Assembly (NCBI GenBank): GCA_017545245.1
Contig: JAFWPB010000058.1
Location: 1-64,000, forward strand
Length of the DNA stretch: 64,000 nt
Direction of reading: 5' to 3'
From: Clostridiales bacterium
Lineage (GTDB): Bacteria; Bacillota; Clostridia; Saccharofermentanales; Saccharofermentanaceae
Shown here: in pieces, positions 44,620 through 55,000 of the stretch
Position numbering within the stretch: the stretch's first letter is position 1
Layout: each line of letters begins with the position of its first letter
The notes under the pieces: generated by a model
Databases searched by the model: none
The model's input: only the letters and a program-made list of their open reading frames with translations
What the model was told of the DNA's origin: nothing
Program-made: the position numbers and the translations under genes

Positions 44620-46740
44620 TCAAGCCTCTGTAGAAGCCTCTTCAACCTGCTCAGCAACAGCCTCAACTGCTTCTTCTGCAGCAGCCGGTGCTTCTTCCAC
44701 TGCAGCTTCTACTTCAGCAGCAGCTTTCTCAACCGGAGCAGCTACTTCTTCTACCGGAGCGGCTTCCTCTTCAACCTCATCAGAAGATGTAGGATTGATT
44801 GGAGCAACATCCTTGATAGAGATGCTGATACGACGGGATGCAGCATTGACATCCAATACCTTTGCTTCTACTTCCATGCCTTCCTTAAGAACATCCTGTG
44901 GCTTGTTCAGACGGACATCCGAAATCTGGGAAACATGGCAGAGAGCGTCAAGGTTCGGCTCGAGCTCAACGAATGCACCAAACTGGAACATACGGACAAC
45001 CTTACCACGAACGATTGCACCAACCGGGATACGCTCTTCGATGTTATAGAAAGGATCATCTTCCGGCTTCTTGTAGCCAAGAGAGATTCTCTTCTTCTCT
45101 GGATCAAATTCCTTAACATAAACATGTACCGGATCGCCAACGGAAACCACTTCCGAAGGATGACGGATACGGTTCCAGGACAGTTCGGAAACGTGGATGA
45201 GTCCGTCTACACCGCCGATGTCAACAAATGCACCGAAATCGGTAAGGCTTCTAACTGTACCATCGTACTCTTTGCCTTCCTCGATAGAATTCCAAACTTC
45301 TTCTGCCTTAGCCTTACGCTCGTTGTTCAGAAGAGTACGTCTGGAACCGGAAACTCTCAGGCGGCGCTTCTCAGCGTCAAACTGTGTGATCAATACTTCG
45401 ATCGTCTTGCCCTTGTAAGCTTCCAGATCATTTACTGTATTCAGTTCCAACTGTGTTCTGTGGATATAAATGTCCACTCCACCGTAATTACCGATCACGC
45501 CGTCCTTAACAACGTTGGTGATCTTAACTGTAACCGGTGTCTTATTCTCATAAGCGGCTTCGATTTCAGCCTTGTTCTTGCTGAAGTCTACATGGGACTT
45601 GGAAAGTACGATTTCTTTTCCCATATCTGTGTTGCGGATGCTACGTACAAATACTTCGATTTCTTTACGTTCTGCAACTGCTGCGTCAAAGTCAAAATCA
45701 GGTTCGAACTCGTCTTTTGGAATCCGGCCTTCCGACTTATCATGGACATCTACATATACGAAATCGCCATCGTAGGACGTTATTGCTCCCTTCACTGTAG
45801 CGTTCTTTCTGAGCTGTGGAATACTCTCAATGTAATCGCCAAAATTAATGTCATTCGACTCTGGATTCGTGTTTACCCCGTTCTCACTCATGGTTTGGAT
45901 AACCTCCCTGATAATACTCACCGGCGTCGACGCCCCTGCCGTGACCCCGATTCGCTTGACGCCTCGTTCCCTCCACACCGGAACCAGAGGTCTCACTTCA
46001 TCAGGTGTACCAACAAGATATGTCAGCGCACAACGATCCGAACACACGTCAAAGAGCTTCATCGTATTGGAGCTTGTCTTCGATCCTATGACTACCATAA
46101 CATCGGAAACGCCCGCCAATTCTGCAGTTTCCCTCTGCCTATTTTCGGTCGTACTACATATTGTACCAAAAATTTGCTCTTTTGCAATTTTTTTCTGCAC
46201 GAATTCACAAATTTTTTGGAATTCCTTACTGGAAAATGTTGTTTGGGAGACCCAAACCGAGTCTTTTTCGATATCAGGGAGCGCAAGACATTCCTCGTAA
46301 GACGAGACAACATGGGCTTTTTCCCCGCATTCTCCGCAGATTCCGACCACTTCCGGATGGCCTTTCGTACCGGTGATGTATACCGGGTGATCCTCCTCTG
46401 CTGCTTTTCTGACGATCTTATGAATCTTATTTACAAAAGGACATGTACAATCGATGATCTCACAGTTCTTAGCTTGAAGCTTTTCGATCACGGCAGGCGT
46501 CACGCCATGTGCACGGATCAGGACCAGACTATCTTCACTCACTTCTTCCGGCTCATGGACCAGAAGCATGCCTTTCGACAAAAGATCACCCACAACGGTT
46601 TCATTGTGTGTGATCTCTCCAAGCATGAATATTTTCCGGTCCTGCTTATTCTCCAGAACCGAATAGGCTGTTTTCACGGCATTTTCCACTCCGAAACAGA
46701 ATCCCGAAGATTTCGCCGACTGGATCGTCCAACTTGCCAC
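44620..46740 (-). CDS. ispH: Fused IspH (HMBPP reductase) and ribosomal protein S1
   Basis: The 706 residues join two proteins. Residues about 1-285 are IspH, the last enzyme of the MEP pathway, with its three cluster cysteines in GFCFGV, IDCTCPFV and GTICSTT. Residues about 310-650 contain four S1 RNA-binding domains (for example VRSLTDFGAFVDIGGVDGLI and VVRMFQFGAFVELEPNLDAL). The last 60 residues are a Glu/Ala/Val acidic tail. The fusion is found throughout Clostridia, and the S1 part is thought to act in translation. It follows cmk by 21 bases, the same order as cmk-rpsA in most bacteria. No internal start for a separate S1 was seen. Confidence 0.97.
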   Translation of the reverse strand: MASWTIQSAKSSGFCFGVENAVKTAYSVLENKQDRKIFMLGEITHNETVVGDLLSKGMLLVHEPEEVSEDSLVLIRAHGVTPAVIEKLQAKNCEIIDCTCPFVNKIHKIVRKAAEEDHPVYITGTKGHPEVVGICGECGEKAHVVSSYEECLALPDIEKDSVWVSQTTFSSKEFQKICEFVQKKIAKEQIFGTICSTTENRQRETAELAGVSDVMVVIGSKTSSNTMKLFDVCSDRCALTYLVGTPDEVRPLVPVWRERGVKRIGVTAGASTPVSIIREVIQTMSENGVNTNPESNDINFGDYIESIPQLRKNATVKGAITSYDGDFVYVDVHDKSEGRIPKDEFEPDFDFDAAVAERKEIEVFVRSIRNTDMGKEIVLSKSHVDFSKNKAEIEAAYENKTPVTVKITNVVKDGVIGNYGGVDIYIHRTQLELNTVNDLEAYKGKTIEVLITQFDAEKRRLRVSGSRRTLLNNERKAKAEEVWNSIEEGKEYDGTVRSLTDFGAFVDIGGVDGLIHVSELSWNRIRHPSEVVSVGDPVHVYVKEFDPEKKRISLGYKKPEDDPFYNIEERIPVGAIVRGKVVRMFQFGAFVELEPNLDALCHVSQISDVRLNKPQDVLKEGMEVEAKVLDVNAASRRISISIKDVAPINPTSSDEVEEEAAPVEEVAAPVEKAAAEVEAAVEEAPAAAEEAVEAVAEQVEEASTEA

Positions 46741-46761
46741 CTGCTCTCGTCCGCCTTCCCT

Positions 46762-47430
46762 TCAATCTTCGTTCACACGGAAAAGAACTGTGTCGATCAT
46801 CTCATCGATCGTGATGTGTGTCGTATCGATCTCCACGGCGTCCTCTACCTTGACCAGTGGCGAAGAAGCACGTGTTGTATCCTGATGATCACGATAACGG
46901 ATATCCTTAAGGACATCTTCAAATGTTGTATCCGTTACGCCCTTTGCCTGAAGCTCAGCAAGTCTTCTTCTCGCACGTTCCTCTGCATCGGCAATCAGGA
47001 AGAACTTATACTTCGCATCCGGGAACACCTTCGAACCGATATCACGGCCATCCAGGATGACATTCTTTCCTTCCGAGATCTTTCTCTGCAGATCGACCAT
47101 TGCTTCACGAACACACGGGATCGCGGAAACATCCGATGCAGCAGCAGAAACCTCGAGCATGCGGATTTCTTCCGAAACATCTTCCCCATCGAGCATGACA
47201 TGCTGGGTTCCATCCTCATGCGTAATATCGATCTTGATATCCTTCATCATTTTCTCGACTGCTTCCGCATCCTTGGTAGAAATACCAAGCTTCAATGCTT
47301 TTAGACCACAGGCACGATACATCGCACCAGTATCAAGATACAGGATTCCGAGCTTTGCTGCGACACCCTTTGCCAACGTTGATTTTCCCGATCCGGAAGG
47401 TCCGTCGATCGCAATCTGATAGTATTCCAT
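46762..47430 (-). CDS. cmk: Cytidylate kinase
   Basis: The 222-residue CMP/dCMP kinase has the P-loop AIDGPSGSGKST, LDTGAMYRA, and DGRDIGSKVFPDA. It is 12 bases after hutP and upstream of ispH-rpsA. Confidence 0.98.
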   Translation of the reverse strand: MEYYQIAIDGPSGSGKSTLAKGVAAKLGILYLDTGAMYRACGLKALKLGISTKDAEAVEKMMKDIKIDITHEDGTQHVMLDGEDVSEEIRMLEVSAAASDVSAIPCVREAMVDLQRKISEGKNVILDGRDIGSKVFPDAKYKFFLIADAEERARRRLAELQAKGVTDTTFEDVLKDIRYRDHQDTTRASSPLVKVEDAVEIDTTHITIDEMIDTVLFRVNED

Positions 47431-47442
47431 GTTGAATCCTCC

Positions 47443-47862
47443 TTAAATCGCTCTGTGGCCAAGTCCGATCGCAATCTCATTGAGATGCAGAAGGCCGATG
47501 CCAAAGTAAACACAAACGCTGATATGGTCGTTATAACGGGCAATACCGATTTTTCCGCCGACATTCAGACCAATGGCTTTGGATGTGATCTGGGAAATGG
47601 CTTCACGTGCCGCACCTGCCAGAGCACCCTCTTCGTTGTGGCTGCTTCCGATGATTCCTTCTCTCTGTGCAGCAACTACACAGCGCTCGATGATTTTGGA
47701 AACGGAAGAGATAAACTCACCGCCAAAATCCGCGGCTGTAGCATGAATATTCTGTTCCCGAAGTTCCTTCTTCAGTTCCACTTCTTCTTCTCTCGTATTC
47801 GTCAACGCGATCCGGATCGAAGCCGAAGCGGTTAATTTACTGCTTGCAATCAGTTCTTTCAT
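47443..47862 (-). CDS. HutP-family RNA-binding regulator homologue
   Basis: The 139-residue length and the C-terminal half (AIGLNVGGKIGIARYND, then LNEIAIGLGHRAI) match the HutP family, hexameric antiterminators that bind RNA with L-histidine and Mg2+. In Bacillus HutP the metal is held by two histidines four apart plus a C-terminal His. Here the C-terminal His136 is kept, but the two others align with Gly79 and Gly83 (a single His75 lies nearby). No histidine-utilisation genes are in the window. The gene is in the scpA-scpB-rpiR-hutP-cmk string, 4 bases after rpiR. It may regulate an RNA by another ligand; this is inference. Confidence 0.72.
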   Translation of the reverse strand: MKELIASSKLTASASIRIALTNTREEEVELKKELREQNIHATAADFGGEFISSVSKIIERCVVAAQREGIIGSSHNEEGALAGAAREAISQITSKAIGLNVGGKIGIARYNDHISVCVYFGIGLLHLNEIAIGLGHRAI

Positions 47863-47866
47863 AGCA

Positions 47867-48790
47867 TTATTCCTCCTGTTTCTCTTTTACCGGAAGATTT
47901 CTGTCTTTACCTGTATCATATACTTTATACTCTGCCCACAGAGATTCGAGAGATTCGAACGACTCCTCGATATGGCTCTTTCTGTGCATGCCAAGTGCAA
48001 CAAGAAGCGCATTGATCAAGGACAGCGGCGCCGTCAAAGAATCGACGAACGATGCCATATCCGACCGTGCAAAAAGCGCTACATCCGCATGTTCTGTCAT
48101 CGGTGTATCGGCTTTATCCGTGATAACGATCACGTTCGCACCACGTGCTCTTGCGTACTGCATGGACTGGATGGTTCTTGTAGAGTATCTTGGGAAACTG
48201 ATGCCGATCATGACGTCTCCCGGGCCGATCGGCAGGATCTGCTCAAATACTTCGTTTGCACTGTTACTATGAATATGGCGTACATCATCAAAGAGAAGCG
48301 TCATATAAAAATGCATAAAAGAAGATAGTGGCGAAGAACTTCTCAAACCCATGAGATAGATTTTCTTGGCGTTCAGGATCATCTTGACCGCTTTTCCGAA
48401 TGCTTCCGCATCCAGGTTTTCATATGTATGCTTCAAGCTGTCCAGATCGGCCTGCATGATTGATTTCAATACCGATGCATCATCCGTGAAACGGCTGGCC
48501 GCATTTAGTCTCTGCACAGAAGTCAGCTTGACTTTCAGTTCCTCCTGCAGGACCTTCTGGAAATGCGGGTATCCGTCATACCCGAGTTCCATCGAAAAGC
48601 GCACGACCGTAGATTCACTCACACCCGTTGCTTCGCCGAGCTTGGCAGCGGTCATATATGCCGCACTTTCATAATTCGAAAGGATATAATTAGCAATTGC
48701 TTTCTGTCCTTTACTCATGGAACCGATTTCTTCCGCGATACGCTCCACTACGCCGCTGGAAGGTTCGATCCTCTTCTCATCAAGACTCAT
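47867..48790 (-). CDS. RpiR/MurR-family transcriptional regulator with SIS domain
   Basis: The start MSLDEKRIEPSS at 48790 is chosen because GGAGAUGAUGAGG precedes it, overlapping the scpB stop by 11 bases. Residues 1-90 form the RpiR helix-turn-helix domain (KGQKAIANYILSNYESAAYM, LGEATGVSESTVVRF, LGYDGYPHFQ). Residues about 120-260 form a phosphosugar-binding SIS domain (LMGLRSSSPLS, GDVMIGISFPRYSTRT). Regulators of this family sense sugar or amino-sugar phosphates. No sugar pathway gene is adjacent, so the regulon is unknown. Confidence 0.9.
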   Translation of the reverse strand: MSLDEKRIEPSSGVVERIAEEIGSMSKGQKAIANYILSNYESAAYMTAAKLGEATGVSESTVVRFSMELGYDGYPHFQKVLQEELKVKLTSVQRLNAASRFTDDASVLKSIMQADLDSLKHTYENLDAEAFGKAVKMILNAKKIYLMGLRSSSPLSSFMHFYMTLLFDDVRHIHSNSANEVFEQILPIGPGDVMIGISFPRYSTRTIQSMQYARARGANVIVITDKADTPMTEHADVALFARSDMASFVDSLTAPLSLINALLVALGMHRKSHIEESFESLESLWAEYKVYDTGKDRNLPVKEKQEE

Positions 48791-49448
48791 CCTCATCATC
48801 TCCTTTTTGACCATCCATCCAGCTTTCAATCGAGATCTGACGGTCATCGTGATTGCCCGCCGCCTCATCGAGTGAATCTTCCAGATCACGGATAGTCTTA
48901 TACATCATCAATTCCATTGCAGGCATTTCCGATACAGAGGAAATACCAAACTCAAGAAGAAACTGCTGTGTCGTACGGAAAAGCGCCGGCCTTCCGGGCG
49001 CCTCCAGAGTTCCGCATTCTTCCACAAAACCACGCTCGATCAATCGGCTCACGATCGAATCCGAACTGACACCACGTACCGCCTCGATCTGGGCACGGGT
49101 CACCGGCTGGTTATATGCGATCACCGCCAGCGTCTCATATGTCGCCTGTGACATCGGCGGACGGTTTTTCGGCGCAAACATTTTCTCCAAAACCGGCTTC
49201 ATTGCAGGTTTTGTGCACATAACATAATCTTCATCTGCTTTACGGATCAGAAGACCTCCCCACGGATTGGTCTCATATTCTTTCATCATGCGGTCCAGCG
49301 TCTCTACCAGAACTTCCTTAGGCATGTCCGTAATCTCAGCAAGACGGGAAAGCGAGATCGGATCACCATGCGCAAACAAGATTGCCTCCAATGCAGACGG
49401 CAATTCTTGTACAGTAAGCTTGGATTCTCTTTCAAGACCGTCAGTCAT
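48780..49448 (-). CDS. scpB: Segregation and condensation protein B
   Basis: The 222-residue SMC partner has two winged-helix domains. Its family sequence ALEAILFAHGDPISLSRLAEI is near the N-terminus and TYETLAVIAYNQPVTRAQIE with RGVSSDSIVSRLIERG follows. It overlaps scpA by 8 bases. The C-terminus is Asp/Glu rich and overlaps the rpiR start. Confidence 0.97.
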   Translation of the reverse strand: MTDGLERESKLTVQELPSALEAILFAHGDPISLSRLAEITDMPKEVLVETLDRMMKEYETNPWGGLLIRKADEDYVMCTKPAMKPVLEKMFAPKNRPPMSQATYETLAVIAYNQPVTRAQIEAVRGVSSDSIVSRLIERGFVEECGTLEAPGRPALFRTTQQFLLEFGISSVSEMPAMELMMYKTIRDLEDSLDEAAGNHDDRQISIESWMDGQKGDDEDES

Positions 49449-50262
49449 ATGCGCGCAGCTCCTTCGTTTCCTCTCTCTGATTCAACCCGAAACGCTCCTC
49501 GTCCAGATCTTCTTTCTTCGGCTCGATCAGGATAACGTCAAAAGGCTTATCCTGCTCCGCTACGATCTGGTCGCCACGCAAAAGCTCCAAGACGGCCAGA
49601 AATCCTACGATCCTGTCCATCTTATCCACCTTGTGTGCAGGGAAGATTTCATGAAAGAAGATTTTTCCCTTGCTCTTCAGGCTGTTCCATACAAACCTTA
49701 TTTTATCACGAATCGAAAATTTGTCGCGCTTAAGGATATGCGTGATCTTTGCCGCAATATCTGCAAACCGGATCTCATTTCTCTTACAAACAGTTTCCAC
49801 ACCGGAATATAAAGCATCATCATCGACCGGAGACGGAGCATATTCGACAGTAATACCAAGAGACGCAGGAGTCTGCGGCAGACGATACATACATTTGGAA
49901 TAGTCGCGGTAACGGTCTTTCAAGTCACCGGCCAGAAGCTTGCAGCGACGATATTCAAGAAGCCGTACGACAAGTTCTTCACGAGGATCTTCCTCGTCGG
50001 ATGTCTCACTCAAGCGGCGGTCAGGAAGCAGCATTCTTGACTTGATATGTACCAGAGTTGCCGCCATAAGAAGGAATTCAGAAGCCACTTCCATATCGAG
50101 GGAACTCATCTTATCCAGGTATTCCATATACTGGTCAGTCACTTCTGCGATCGGGATATCGTAGATATCGATATCGTTTTTTTCGATCAAATGAAACAGA
50201 AGGTCCAGAGGACCTTCGAATTTCCTTAGTCTGACTTCAGGATTTGGATGCGCTGCCGACAT
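49441..50262 (-). CDS. scpA: Segregation and condensation protein A (kleisin)
   Basis: The 273-residue kleisin bridges SMC heads. It opens with VRLRKFEGPLDLLFHLIEKN and has DIYDIPIAEVTDQYMEYL, both family-typical. The C-terminal winged helix has FLAVLELLRGDQI. It is coupled to scpB. Confidence 0.97.
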   Translation of the reverse strand: MSAAHPNPEVRLRKFEGPLDLLFHLIEKNDIDIYDIPIAEVTDQYMEYLDKMSSLDMEVASEFLLMAATLVHIKSRMLLPDRRLSETSDEEDPREELVVRLLEYRRCKLLAGDLKDRYRDYSKCMYRLPQTPASLGITVEYAPSPVDDDALYSGVETVCKRNEIRFADIAAKITHILKRDKFSIRDKIRFVWNSLKSKGKIFFHEIFPAHKVDKMDRIVGFLAVLELLRGDQIVAEQDKPFDVILIEPKKEDLDEERFGLNQREETKELRAYD

Positions 50263-50297
50263 GTACGATTCCCTTCCCAGAAGAACTGTTCTTCGCC

Positions 50298-51296
50298 TTA
50301 CTCGTCAAAACCGATCTTCATCGCTTTTCTGACTTCACGGATCGTCTCTTCTGCCTTCTTGGAAGCCTTTTCTCTACCCTTTTTCAGGATTTCAAGGAGA
50401 TTTGCCTCATCTTTCAAAAGCTCTGTACGCTTCTCGTAGATCGGTGTATGGAATTCGGCGATCTTTTCCTGCAGCATACGCTTACAAGCGACGCATCCGA
50501 TGCATCCGCCCTTACACTGTGTCTCGATTTCCGGAACCTGATCTTCGTTAAATACTTTATGGAAAGCAAATACCGTGCAGATATCCGGGTGACCCGGGTC
50601 ATCCTTACGGATACGGGCAGGGTCAGTGATCATGCTCATGACCTTCTTCTTTACTTCATCCGGAGTGTCTGCCAGAGCAATCGTATTGCCATAGCTCTTG
50701 CTCATCTTACGTCCATCTGTACCCGGCAGTACTTTTGCCTTGGTAAAAAGAGGCTGTGGCTCAGGGAGCACCTCACTCTTATACAGGAAATTGAAACGAC
50801 GGGCCATCTCACGGGAAATCTCCAGATGTGCCGCCTGGTCTTCGCCAACCGGAACATAAGAAGCACGGTACATAAGAATATCTGCGGCCATCAAAGCTGG
50901 ATAACCAAGGAAGCCATATGTAGCGATATCCTTCTCCGAAGAAAGGTTCGCCATCATGTCCTTATATGTCGGACATCTCTCCAGCCAGGAAAGCGGAGTA
51001 TTCATGCCCAGGAGCAGGAAAAGCTCTGCATGCTGCTTGATGTCGGACTGCAGGAAAACCGTGCACTTATCCGGATCCACGCCGCTCGCCAGTATATCCG
51101 CCAGAAGTCCGAGCGTATTCTTACGCAGTACATCTGTTTCTGCATAACCGGTCGTCAGCGCGTGCCAGTCTGCAATAAAGAAATAGCATTCATACTGATC
51201 CTGAAGGCGTACCCAGTTTTCAATGGCACCAAAATAATTGCCAAGATGGATGTTGCCTGTCGGACGTGTTCCTGATAATACGATTTTGTTTTCCAT
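50298..51296 (-). CDS. trpS: Tryptophanyl-tRNA synthetase
   Basis: This class I synthetase of 332 residues has the HIGH-type motif GTRPTGNIHLGNYFGA at the N-terminus, the Trp pocket around IADWHALTT, and the KMSKS motif intact (DGRKMSKSYGN). A short GAAA-loop hairpin (51314-51327) lies just upstream of its ribosome-binding region; no T-box element is visible. Confidence 0.98.
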   Translation of the reverse strand: MENKIVLSGTRPTGNIHLGNYFGAIENWVRLQDQYECYFFIADWHALTTGYAETDVLRKNTLGLLADILASGVDPDKCTVFLQSDIKQHAELFLLLGMNTPLSWLERCPTYKDMMANLSSEKDIATYGFLGYPALMAADILMYRASYVPVGEDQAAHLEISREMARRFNFLYKSEVLPEPQPLFTKAKVLPGTDGRKMSKSYGNTIALADTPDEVKKKVMSMITDPARIRKDDPGHPDICTVFAFHKVFNEDQVPEIETQCKGGCIGCVACKRMLQEKIAEFHTPIYEKRTELLKDEANLLEILKKGREKASKKAEETIREVRKAMKIGFDE

Positions 51297-51336
51297 GTTT
51301 ACCCCTCTTATTCAAGGCTTTCGCCTTATAGTCATT

Positions 51337-52080
51337 TTATAGTCTGAAGAACGCAGGGACCTTCAGCAGATTATAGATACCACTCTCCAGGAAAGAAACC
51401 GGATAGCGGAATGGCCATGCCACGATATCAATGATCTTGGAAAGAAGACTTACGTTGCCGACTCTTCCCATGATGAGCAATGCGAAAAAGATATAATAGC
51501 TGTACTTCGAAAAACTCTCAAAAGACCTGCGCCACTTATACGGAATAAATGTCGAAACAAAACGGTAGCCGTCAAGAGGCGGAACAGGCAGCAGGTTAAA
51601 TGCGAGGAACATGAAACTGTACTCACGAAGATAATAGAAAAACTTCAAAACCAGAGTGATGGCAAGCTGTGTCTTCTCGCTGCTGTCAGCACTATGCCAA
51701 AACCAGTTCACGATCAGCGGAACGATGCAGGAAGCAACGATCGCCGTCACATAGTTTGCCGTAACACCTGCAAGACTGATAAACCGCTCACAGGTAACTC
51801 TCTTATACTTATGAAGATTATTCGGATTGTACTGTACTGGTTTCGCCCAACCGAATCCTGCAATGAGCATCATGATCGCACCCATCGGGTCAATATGTAC
51901 CAGCGGATTCAGGGTAATACGTCCCTGACGTCTCGGCGTATCATCCCCGCATCGCTCCGCGACCCAGGCATGCATGAACTCATGGCTGGAGAAAGTAAAA
52001 GCCAGGACCATGATCAACAGGGTCAGCTCCATGATCTTCTCGGCCATCGAGACATCCGAATTAAAAATCGAAAACAGCAT
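51337..52080 (-). CDS. Site-2 protease-like M50 family membrane peptidase
   Basis: The 247-residue membrane protein has the zinc motif HEFMHAWVAERCGD near residue 33 and LPVPPLDGYRF near residue 165 with the third ligand. It has several hydrophobic segments. This is the compact M50B type found in many Clostridia (often near scpA or trpS), whose substrates are not known. The ATG follows GTAGGAAG. Confidence 0.9.
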   Translation of the reverse strand: MLFSIFNSDVSMAEKIMELTLLIMVLAFTFSSHEFMHAWVAERCGDDTPRRQGRITLNPLVHIDPMGAIMMLIAGFGWAKPVQYNPNNLHKYKRVTCERFISLAGVTANYVTAIVASCIVPLIVNWFWHSADSSEKTQLAITLVLKFFYYLREYSFMFLAFNLLPVPPLDGYRFVSTFIPYKWRRSFESFSKYSYYIFFALLIMGRVGNVSLLSKIIDIVAWPFRYPVSFLESGIYNLLKVPAFFRL

Positions 52081-52096
52081 TCTTCCTACCTAACTC

Positions 52097-55000
52097 TTAT
52101 ACTTTTTTCAAAGACAGACTGATCTTCTCTCCGTTGATATCCCAGTCTTTGGCATTCTCGTCTGTTCCCTCGCTGATCGATGTCGCGAGAACATCAGAAG
52201 CGATCTGCTCGCCATACTTGGCAAGTACAGCCTTCAGCTTCTCATCGCAGGTATACTTTACAACGATGCGGTCGGTTACTTCAAAACCGGAACTCTTACG
52301 CTGATTCTGGATCTTGGAAACGATCTCACGGACATAACCTTCTTCGATCAGTTCGTCGTTCAGCTTCGTATCCAGGGATACTGTGAAGCCCTTGTCAGCC
52401 TGCGTGGAAAGGCCTTCCGGCTGGACATTCTCGACCAGCAGGTCTTCAGTCAGAAGTTCGAAGGTCTCGCCTTCTACTTCGATGTTGATCTTTCCGTCTG
52501 CTTCCAGAGCCGCCATGGTTTCCTTACCCGGGAGAGCTGCGATGACTTCCTTAGCTGCATTCAGCTTCGCACCGAGCTTTCTACCCAGTGTTCTCAGCTG
52601 TGGCTTGAACTTATAATCCAGAAGCGATGAAGCATCCTTCAGGAAAAGCACTTCATGCACATTCAGTTCTTCTTTAATGATCGTGCTGTACTCTTCTGGC
52701 AGCACATCTTCGCAAACGGCATAGAGCTTGCTGAGAGGCTGACGGTTCTTAAGGTTCGCAGCCTGACGGCAGGAACGTCCAAGAGCAACGATCTTCTCGA
52801 CATCATCCATGTCACGCTCGAGTTCCGGCAGGATCCATTCCTTCTTGGCAACAGGATAGTCGCACATGTGGATGGAAAGCGGAGCATCAGAGTTAACAGA
52901 ACGTACGATGTTCTGGTAGATCGACTCAGTCATGAACGGGATGAACGGTGCAGCCAGTCTCGAGAACTGCTCAAGCACTGTATACAGCGTCATGAACGCA
53001 TTGATCTTATCCTGTGTCATCTCCGGACCCCAGTATCTCTCACGGCCGCGGCGTACATACCAGTTGGACAGTTCATCCACGAATGTCTCCATGAGACGGG
53101 AGGAACCGGTGATATCGTATGCCTGCATCTTATTGTCAACGGTTTCGATCAAAGAATTCAGGCGGGACAGGATCCACTTATCCATAACGGAAAGCTTGTC
53201 GTAGTCCAGAGAATACTTGGTCGGATCGAACTGGTCGATCTCAGCATACATAACATAGAATGCATATGTATTCCAAAGTGTTCCCATAAACTTACGCTGG
53301 ATCTCATCCACGTTTGCATGGTCAAAACGGGACGGCAGCCACGGTGCATTAGCACTGTAGAAATACCATCTTGCTGCATCGGCACCCTGGCGGTTCAGGA
53401 TATCCCACGGGTCAACAACGTTGCCCTTATGCTTACTCATCTTCAGGCCGTCCTTATCCTGGACAAGACCCATAACGATAACGTTCTCGAAAGGAGATCT
53501 TCCGAAAAGCTGCGTGCTGATCGCAAGGAGCGAATAGAACCAGCCACGTGTCTGGTCAAGTGCCTCAGAGATGAACTGGCACGGATAGTGCGAATCGAAG
53601 AATTCCTTGTTCTCAAAAGGATAGTGGAACTGGGCAAACGGCATCGCACCAGAGTCAAACCAGCAGTCGATTACTTCCGGAACACGTGTCATCGGCTTAC
53701 CGCACTTCTCGCAGGTAACATGTACGTTATCTACATAAGGCTTGTGCAGCTCGATGTCATCCGGACAGTCGGTAGAGTTCTTTTTCAGTTCTTCGATGGA
53801 ACCGATGCACTGACGGTGTCCACACTCGCACTCCCATACCGGAAGCGGTGTACCCCAGTAACGCTCACGGGAGATACCCCAGTCTACAACGTTCTCAAGG
53901 AAGTTACCCATACGGCCGTCACGGATCGTTTCCGGATACCATGTTGCCATGCGGTTGCTCTTTACAAGTGCATCCTTGACCTGGGTCATGGCGATGAACC
54001 AGGAAGATCTTGCATAGTAGATCAACGGAGTATCACATCTCCAGCAGAACGGATAGTCATGCTCATAAGGCATCTTCTTCAGAAGTTTGCCTTCCATGTT
54101 GAGTTTCTTGATGATGAGCGGATCAGCATCCTTCACGAAAAGACCTGCGAACTCGCCGCAATCCTCCGGAAGCGTACCATCTTCCTTAACCAGCTGTACA
54201 AACGGAAGATCGTTGTCACGGCCGACACGGGCGTCGTCTTCACCGAAAGCCGGTGCAATATGAACGATACCGGTACCATCGCTCATGGTAACGTAGCTGT
54301 CTGCACAAACCTTGAATGCTTCTTTTCTGCTCTTCTCCACACTTGCTGCGGAATACGGAAGCAGAGACTCATACTTCTTACCAACGAGTTCCGTACCCTG
54401 ATATCTCTCCAGGATCTCATACTCATCGAAAAGCTGCGGCACGAGGCATCCGGCCATATAGTACATGACCTTCTTCTCTGTACCATCAAGATCCTTCGGA
54501 ACTGCAATCTTTACATACTCATCCGTCGGGCTTACGCAAAGAGCGACGTTGGACGGAAGTGTCCATGGTGTGGTCGTCCATGCAGCAAAGTAAGTATCTT
54601 CTTCTCCGACCGCCTTAAAGCGTACGAATACAGAATTCTCTTTAACTGCCTTATATCCCTGAGCCACCTCATGGCTGGAAAGCGCTGTACCACAACGCGG
54701 ACAGTACGGGACGATCTTATGGCCCTTATAGAGCATGCCCTTGTCCCACATGGTCTTCAACGCCCACCACTCGGACTCGATGTAATTGTTATCGTAGGTA
54801 ACGTACGGGTTTTCCATATCGGCCCAGAAACCAACGCGGTCCGACATCTGCTCCCACTCCGTCTTATACTTCCAGACAGATTCCTTACACTTCTTGATGA
54901 AAGGCTCTACGCCATATTCCTCGATCTGGGGCTTACCATTGATGCCCAGCATCTTCTCGACTTCCAGTTCAACCGGAAGACCGTGTGTATCCCAGCCCGC

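Noticed and set aside
44608-47304. Very long open plus-strand frame opposite ispH-rpsA and cmk
   Set aside because: Antisense shadow across two certain genes. The Cys/Phe-rich translation has no recognisable domain.
51314-51327. Small AAGGC-GAAA-GCCTT hairpin upstream of trpS
   Set aside because: Only a 5-base stem with no U-tract or alternative pairing; it may be a stabilising hairpin, but there is not enough to call it regulatory.
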